DNA from: Litoribacter populi
Lineage (GTDB): Bacteria; Bacteroidota; Bacteroidia; Cytophagales; Cyclobacteriaceae
DNA: 64,000 nt
NCBI RefSeq assembly: GCF_007483685.1
Contig: NZ_VMKN01000001.1
Span: forward strand, 1,910,393-1,974,392
Direction: 5' to 3'
How positions within the stretch are numbered: position 1 is the first letter of the stretch; every line of letters starts with the position of its first letter. The notes below the pieces were generated by a model. That model was given only the letters and a program-made list of their open reading frames with translations. It was not told the DNA's origin and did no database searches. Both the position numbers and the translations under genes were made by a program. Of this stretch, positions 61,432 through 64,000 are shown in pieces.

Positions 61432-62407
61432 GGTTGGTTAGCTGGTTATGGATTTGTTGCTTCTCAGCTGAGAAATCTAGGTTTTTTGGCAATTGATCTA
61501 TTTTTTGTAATAATCTATTTAAAAACTTTTGATGTGCTTCAGAACTAGGATTGAAAGGCTTATGCAAGAGATCCTTCTGGATTGAAGTGATCATGTGATT
61601 CAACTTTGACTCATCTTCCCTCAGAAAGGTCTCTTCAAATTTCCCCCAAATGTAATCCTCAGCCATTGCGGTAGGATGCAATAAGTCTTGCTGATAAAAT
61701 CGGTAATCCCTCAAATCATCCATCATCAGTTCAAAGCTGGGGAAATAATTGACGTCTTGATATCGCTCAGTCAATTGATGGGTGAACACTCTTAACAAGC
61801 TTTTGCTCACTTGGTTTTCGGAAACTCCATCTTTGATGTGCCTTACCGGACTGACAGTGAGAATTATTTGTATTTCAGGGTTGATTTCTTTAAGGCTGCT
61901 GTAAAAACCATCAAAAGCTTTGTTCATTTCTTCCAACTCTAACATGCGCTTCTTAAACAGGCTTGCAGGTTGCTTATGACAGTTGGCCACCACTTGACCT
62001 GTCACCAAATGTTCATAGACATAGGAAGTCCCCAAAGTTATAAAAAGATGTTTTGAAAGCTTCAGGAATTCAGCAGACCTCTGTAGCTTCTCACCAATTA
62101 GCTGATTTAAAGATTCTTTAGAATCGGCCCGTAAATCTGAGTGTGTTTGGTAATGCATATAATTGCCGGAAGCCTCAAGGAGCAAGGAAGGCTCAAGCTG
62201 ATTTCCGAGCAAAGAATGATGTAGTAGCTGAAATAGAGATACTGGGTTAAAAATAATTCCAAATGGATTTGATAAAATCTGATATTTTCTTTCGCTCAAC
62301 TTTTTGCCGAGCATATTGGCAAAACATGACCCCACTGAAAGAACCTTATGGGAGTGGGAGACGGGCACGGGAAAAATGGGTATTGGAAAAGTGATGCGAA
62401 AATTCAT
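61418..62407 (-). CDS. GSCFA-domain protein (SGNH-hydrolase-like)
   Basis: The 329-residue protein carries the naming motif [15 protein letters not shown] near residue 26 (the Ser equivalent of the SGNH block I), [31 protein letters not shown] and [18 protein letters not shown], ending [14 protein letters not shown] (the DxxH-type block V). These motifs suggest an SGNH esterase fold, but no substrate is known. It has no signal peptide. It is first in the GSCFA-yyaL-priA operon; the 93-base gap to rplI holds the rplI terminator. Confidence 0.85.
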   Translation of the reverse strand: MNFRITFPIPIFPVPVSHSHKVLSVGSCFANMLGKKLSERKYQILSNPFGIIFNPVSLFQLLHHSLLGNQLEPSLLLEASGNYMHYQTHSDLRADSKESLNQLIGEKLQRSAEFLKLSKHLFITLGTSYVYEHLVTGQVVANCHKQPASLFKKRMLELEEMNKAFDGFYSSLKEINPEIQIILTVSPVRHIKDGVSENQVSKSLLRVFTHQLTERYQDVNYFPSFELMMDDLRDYRFYQQDLLHPTAMAEDYIWGKFEETFLREDESKLNHMITSIQKDLLHKPFNPSSEAHQKFLNRLLQKIDQLPKNLDFSAEKQQIHNQLTNHEES

Positions 62408-62442
62408 AACCTAAAAATAAGAATTAAGAGCGAATGACACAT

Positions 62443-62474
62443 AAAAAAAAGCTAAGAACGTAAGTCCTTAGCTT
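62443..62474 (-). terminator. Rho-independent terminator of the rpsF-rpsR-rplI operon
   Basis: On the minus strand, AAAGCTAAG pairs with CTTAGCTTT around a ten-base loop and a run of eight T follows. It lies about 27 bases beyond the rplI stop. Confidence 0.85.
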
Positions 62475-62500
62475 TCTACATTTGAATTAAAATAGAGTGC

Positions 62501-62944
62501 TTACTCAGCTACTACTTCAAATTTCACGTTAGTTTTCACTTCTCTGTGAAGATCAATCTCAGCTTCGTATTCACCGGCTCCAACTACTGGAGAAGTGATA
62601 GCGATTTTCTTTCTGTCTACATTAATGCCTTTGATTGCAAGAGCGTCAGAGATCTGAAGTGTGGTTACCTTACCGAAAATTTTACCTGAATCACCGATTT
62701 TCGCTTTGATTTCCAAAGTTGTTTTTTCGATTTGTGCAGCTAAATTTTCAGCTTCAGTTTTGATTTTTTCTGCTTTATGAGCAGCTTGCTTGATATTTTC
62801 TGCTAGGATCTTCTTGTTAGAAGTAGTGGCCAAAACAGCGAAACCTTGAGGGATAAGGTAGTTTCTACCATATCCGGGCTTTACTGCTACCAAGTCGTTC
62901 TTATAGCCAAGTCCTTTTATATCTGTTTTTAATATAACGTCCAT
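62501..62944 (-). CDS. rplI: 50S ribosomal protein L9
   Basis: The 147-residue protein has the L9 N-domain (MDVILKTDIKGLGYKNDLV and VKPGYGRNYLIPQGFA), a long connecting helix (ENIKQAAHKAEKIKTEAENL) and the C-terminal domain with GKIFGKVTTLQISDAL. It is the last gene of the rpsF-rpsR-rplI operon and precedes a strong terminator. Length is normal for the family. Confidence 0.96.
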   Translation of the reverse strand: MDVILKTDIKGLGYKNDLVAVKPGYGRNYLIPQGFAVLATTSNKKILAENIKQAAHKAEKIKTEAENLAAQIEKTTLEIKAKIGDSGKIFGKVTTLQISDALAIKGINVDRKKIAITSPVVGAGEYEAEIDLHREVKTNVKFEVVAE

Positions 62945-62984
62945 TGTCGTATTGATTTATAAATATGGGATAGAACAGGGCGGA

Positions 62985-63236
62985 TTACTTCAATCCGTCA
63001 GTCACGTAAGGCAATAAGGCTAGATGTCTAGCTTTTTTGATAGCCGTAGCAACTTTTCTCTGGAATTTTGCCGAGTTACCGGTCAATCTTCTAGGAAGGA
63101 TTTTACCTTGCTCATTTACAAACTTCAATAAGAAGTTAGGATCTTTGTAGTCGATATACTTGATGCCGTGCTTCTTGAAGCGGCAGTATTTCTTTCTGTT
63201 TTCTCCTCTGTTGATTGGTTCGTTCTTAAGTGTCAT
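62985..63236 (-). CDS. rpsR: 30S ribosomal protein S18
   Basis: The 83-residue protein has the S18 core [40 protein letters not shown] and [15 protein letters not shown]. Its start overlaps the rpsF stop by four bases. In contrast to many bacteria no ssb gene lies between rpsF and rpsR, as is usual in Bacteroidota. Confidence 0.96.
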   Translation of the reverse strand: MTLKNEPINRGENRKKYCRFKKHGIKYIDYKDPNFLLKFVNEQGKILPRRLTGNSAKFQRKVATAIKKARHLALLPYVTDGLK

Positions 63237-63604
63237 TTTGCAGCTTCCTCCTTAACTTCAGATTTTTTGTTAAATTCACCTTTTCTTCTTCTTTCTGCAT
63301 AAGCCAAAGAATGCTTATCCAAAACAGTGGTCAAGAAACGCATAACTTTCTCGTCTCTTCTGAACTCAAGCTCAAACTTCTTGATGAAGTTAGGGTCTGC
63401 GTTGAATTCAACCATTACATAAAAACCGGTGCTTTTTTTCTGAATTGGGTAAGCCATTTTCTTAAGGCCCCAGTTCTCAACATTTACGATTTCTGCCCCC
63501 TCTTCTTTTAACAAGTTCACGAACTTGTCTACGGTATCCTTCATCTGAACATCAGACAAAACGGGAGTTAAAATGAATACCGTTTCATAATTTTTTTGGA
63601 ACAT
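63233..63604 (-). CDS. rpsF: 30S ribosomal protein S6
   Basis: The 123-residue protein has the S6 core [40 protein letters not shown] and [20 protein letters not shown], then a charged C-terminal tail ([14 protein letters not shown]). It is the first gene of the operon. The promoter just upstream is a full consensus match. Confidence 0.96.
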   Translation of the reverse strand: MFQKNYETVFILTPVLSDVQMKDTVDKFVNLLKEEGAEIVNVENWGLKKMAYPIQKKSTGFYVMVEFNADPNFIKKFELEFRRDEKVMRFLTTVLDKHSLAYAERRRKGEFNKKSEVKEEAAK

Positions 63605-63643
63605 TTGTTTTTTCGTTTAATTTTTAAATATTTAAACAGACCG

Positions 63644-63675
63644 CAAAAGTATCACTTTCTGGCAAATTATCAAAA
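63644..63675 (-). promoter_or_regulatory. Consensus Bacteroidota promoter of the rpsF operon
   Basis: On the minus strand TTTTG (63675-63671), a 19-base spacer and TACTTTTG (63651-63644) match TTG-N19-TAnnTTTG in every specified position. Transcription would begin near 63637, 33 bases upstream of the rpsF ATG. It is the best promoter in the window and supports assigning the organism to the Bacteroidota. Confidence 0.75.
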
Positions 63676-63700
63676 CTAAGTTCCGTAAATCTTAAACAGA

Positions 63701-63735
63701 AAAGCACCTGCAGAACAGCCGTCTGCAGGTGCTTT
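63701..63735 (-). terminator. Hairpin terminator of the gene at the window's end
   Basis: A perfect 14-bp stem (AAAGCACCTGCAGA with TCTGCAGGTGCTTT) closes a seven-base loop. On the minus strand the stem runs into TTTTCTGTTT. It lies about 39 bases beyond the stop of the partial gene and just upstream of the rpsF promoter, so it also insulates that promoter. Confidence 0.8.
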
Positions 63736-63773
63736 GGATATTTTCACTTTACTACTTTAAAGGTGGTTTAAGA

Positions 63774-64000
63774 TTATCTAACTTCAAACTCCCTGTTTCC
63801 AATCTGGAAACCATCAGCGAAAATTCTCACTTTATAAGTGCCAGGGGCATAATCAGTACCTTTTTCATAGTAATAAGTGAGCTTTTGGCTGGTGTTATTA
63901 TAAAGGATATCTTGTTTGGCTGTGAAAAACTCTTCTTTGCCTTCTAGGTCGAAAGTACCTGATCCTCGGGCGATGTCAAAGATTACTTGATTGTTTGGCG
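63774..64000 (-). CDS. Unidentified protein, C-terminal 75 residues (5' truncated by the window)
   Basis: The minus-strand frame is open from the window edge to TAA at 63774. The visible end contains VIFDIARGSGTFDLEGKE, then a segment ending LTYYYEKG, YAPGTYKVRIFADGFQIG and the end NREFEVR. Alternating hydrophobic strands and Gly/Asp turns suggest a beta-sandwich domain; nothing identifies the family. A strong terminator follows. Confidence 0.75.
   Translation of the reverse strand, partial: PNNQVIFDIARGSGTFDLEGKEEFFTAKQDILYNNTSQKLTYYYEKGTDYAPGTYKVRIFADGFQIGNREFEVR

Overview
The window reads as chromosome of an aerobic, free-living member of the Bacteroidota, most likely Cytophagales and probably Cyclobacteriaceae. 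Signs of this are the near absence of Shine-Dalgarno sequences, promoters of the TTG-N19/20-TAnnTTTG type, a TonB receptor/DUF4249 pair, a TamL-type BamA lipoprotein, Bat aerotolerance proteins, a GSCFA protein, a glycine-lipid-type acyltransferase pair, and oxygen-dependent HemF. The genus call is inference. No rRNA, tRNA, CRISPR array, prophage or insertion sequence was recognised.

Layout. (1) 1-6.6 kb: the 3' end of gatB, a TlpA-like periplasmic lipoprotein, then a tight four-gene operon of exported proteins of unknown function ending in an 815-residue leucine-rich-repeat protein. (2) 6.7-13.7 kb: a CPA2-type antiporter with a cytoplasmic tail, a gene-free stretch with an 11-bp repeat array, then minus-strand genes: Dps, an ArsC-like protein without active-site cysteines, a kinase-like protein, a DUF3817 protein, an unknown, an acyl-CoA thioesterase and Pcm. 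(3) 13.8-27 kb: housekeeping: riboflavin synthase, PAP2 phosphatase, HemF, TamL/BamA, a TrmH-type methyltransferase, a queuosine-precursor transporter, RNase Z, a STAS protein, PurC, a YwqK-repeat protein, thiolase and a reduced Bat operon. (4) 27.2-32.5 kb: a TonB receptor with its DUF4249 lipoprotein, then a PlsC-like/GNAT-like pair for aminoacyl lipids.

(5) 32.8-55.4 kb: a large exopolysaccharide locus, visibly richer in A+T than its flanks. It opens with Wza- and Wzc-like export genes behind a candidate promoter whose -33 box lies in a palindrome. An ABC transporter is the only candidate lipid-linked-glycan flippase. About twelve glycosyltransferases, two hexapeptide acetyltransferases, a Wzy-like polymerase/ligase and RmlA follow. 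It closes with a WbpV-like reductase and a WbpL/WecA-like initiating transferase. The inferred route is: the terminal transferase loads the first sugar on undecaprenyl phosphate, the transferases extend it, the ABC protein flips it, the Wzy-like protein polymerises it, and Wzc/Wza export it.

(6) 55.4-64 kb, minus strand: pfkA and mgsA in one operon, priA with a YyaL-type protein and a GSCFA protein, the ribosomal operon rpsF-rpsR-rplI behind a textbook Bacteroidota promoter, and the 3' end of an unidentified gene.

The least described parts are the exported LRR operon (2.2-6.5 kb) and the degenerate-ArsC/kinase-like neighbourhood of Dps (9.2-11.3 kb). All functional calls come from reading the sequence; no database search was run.
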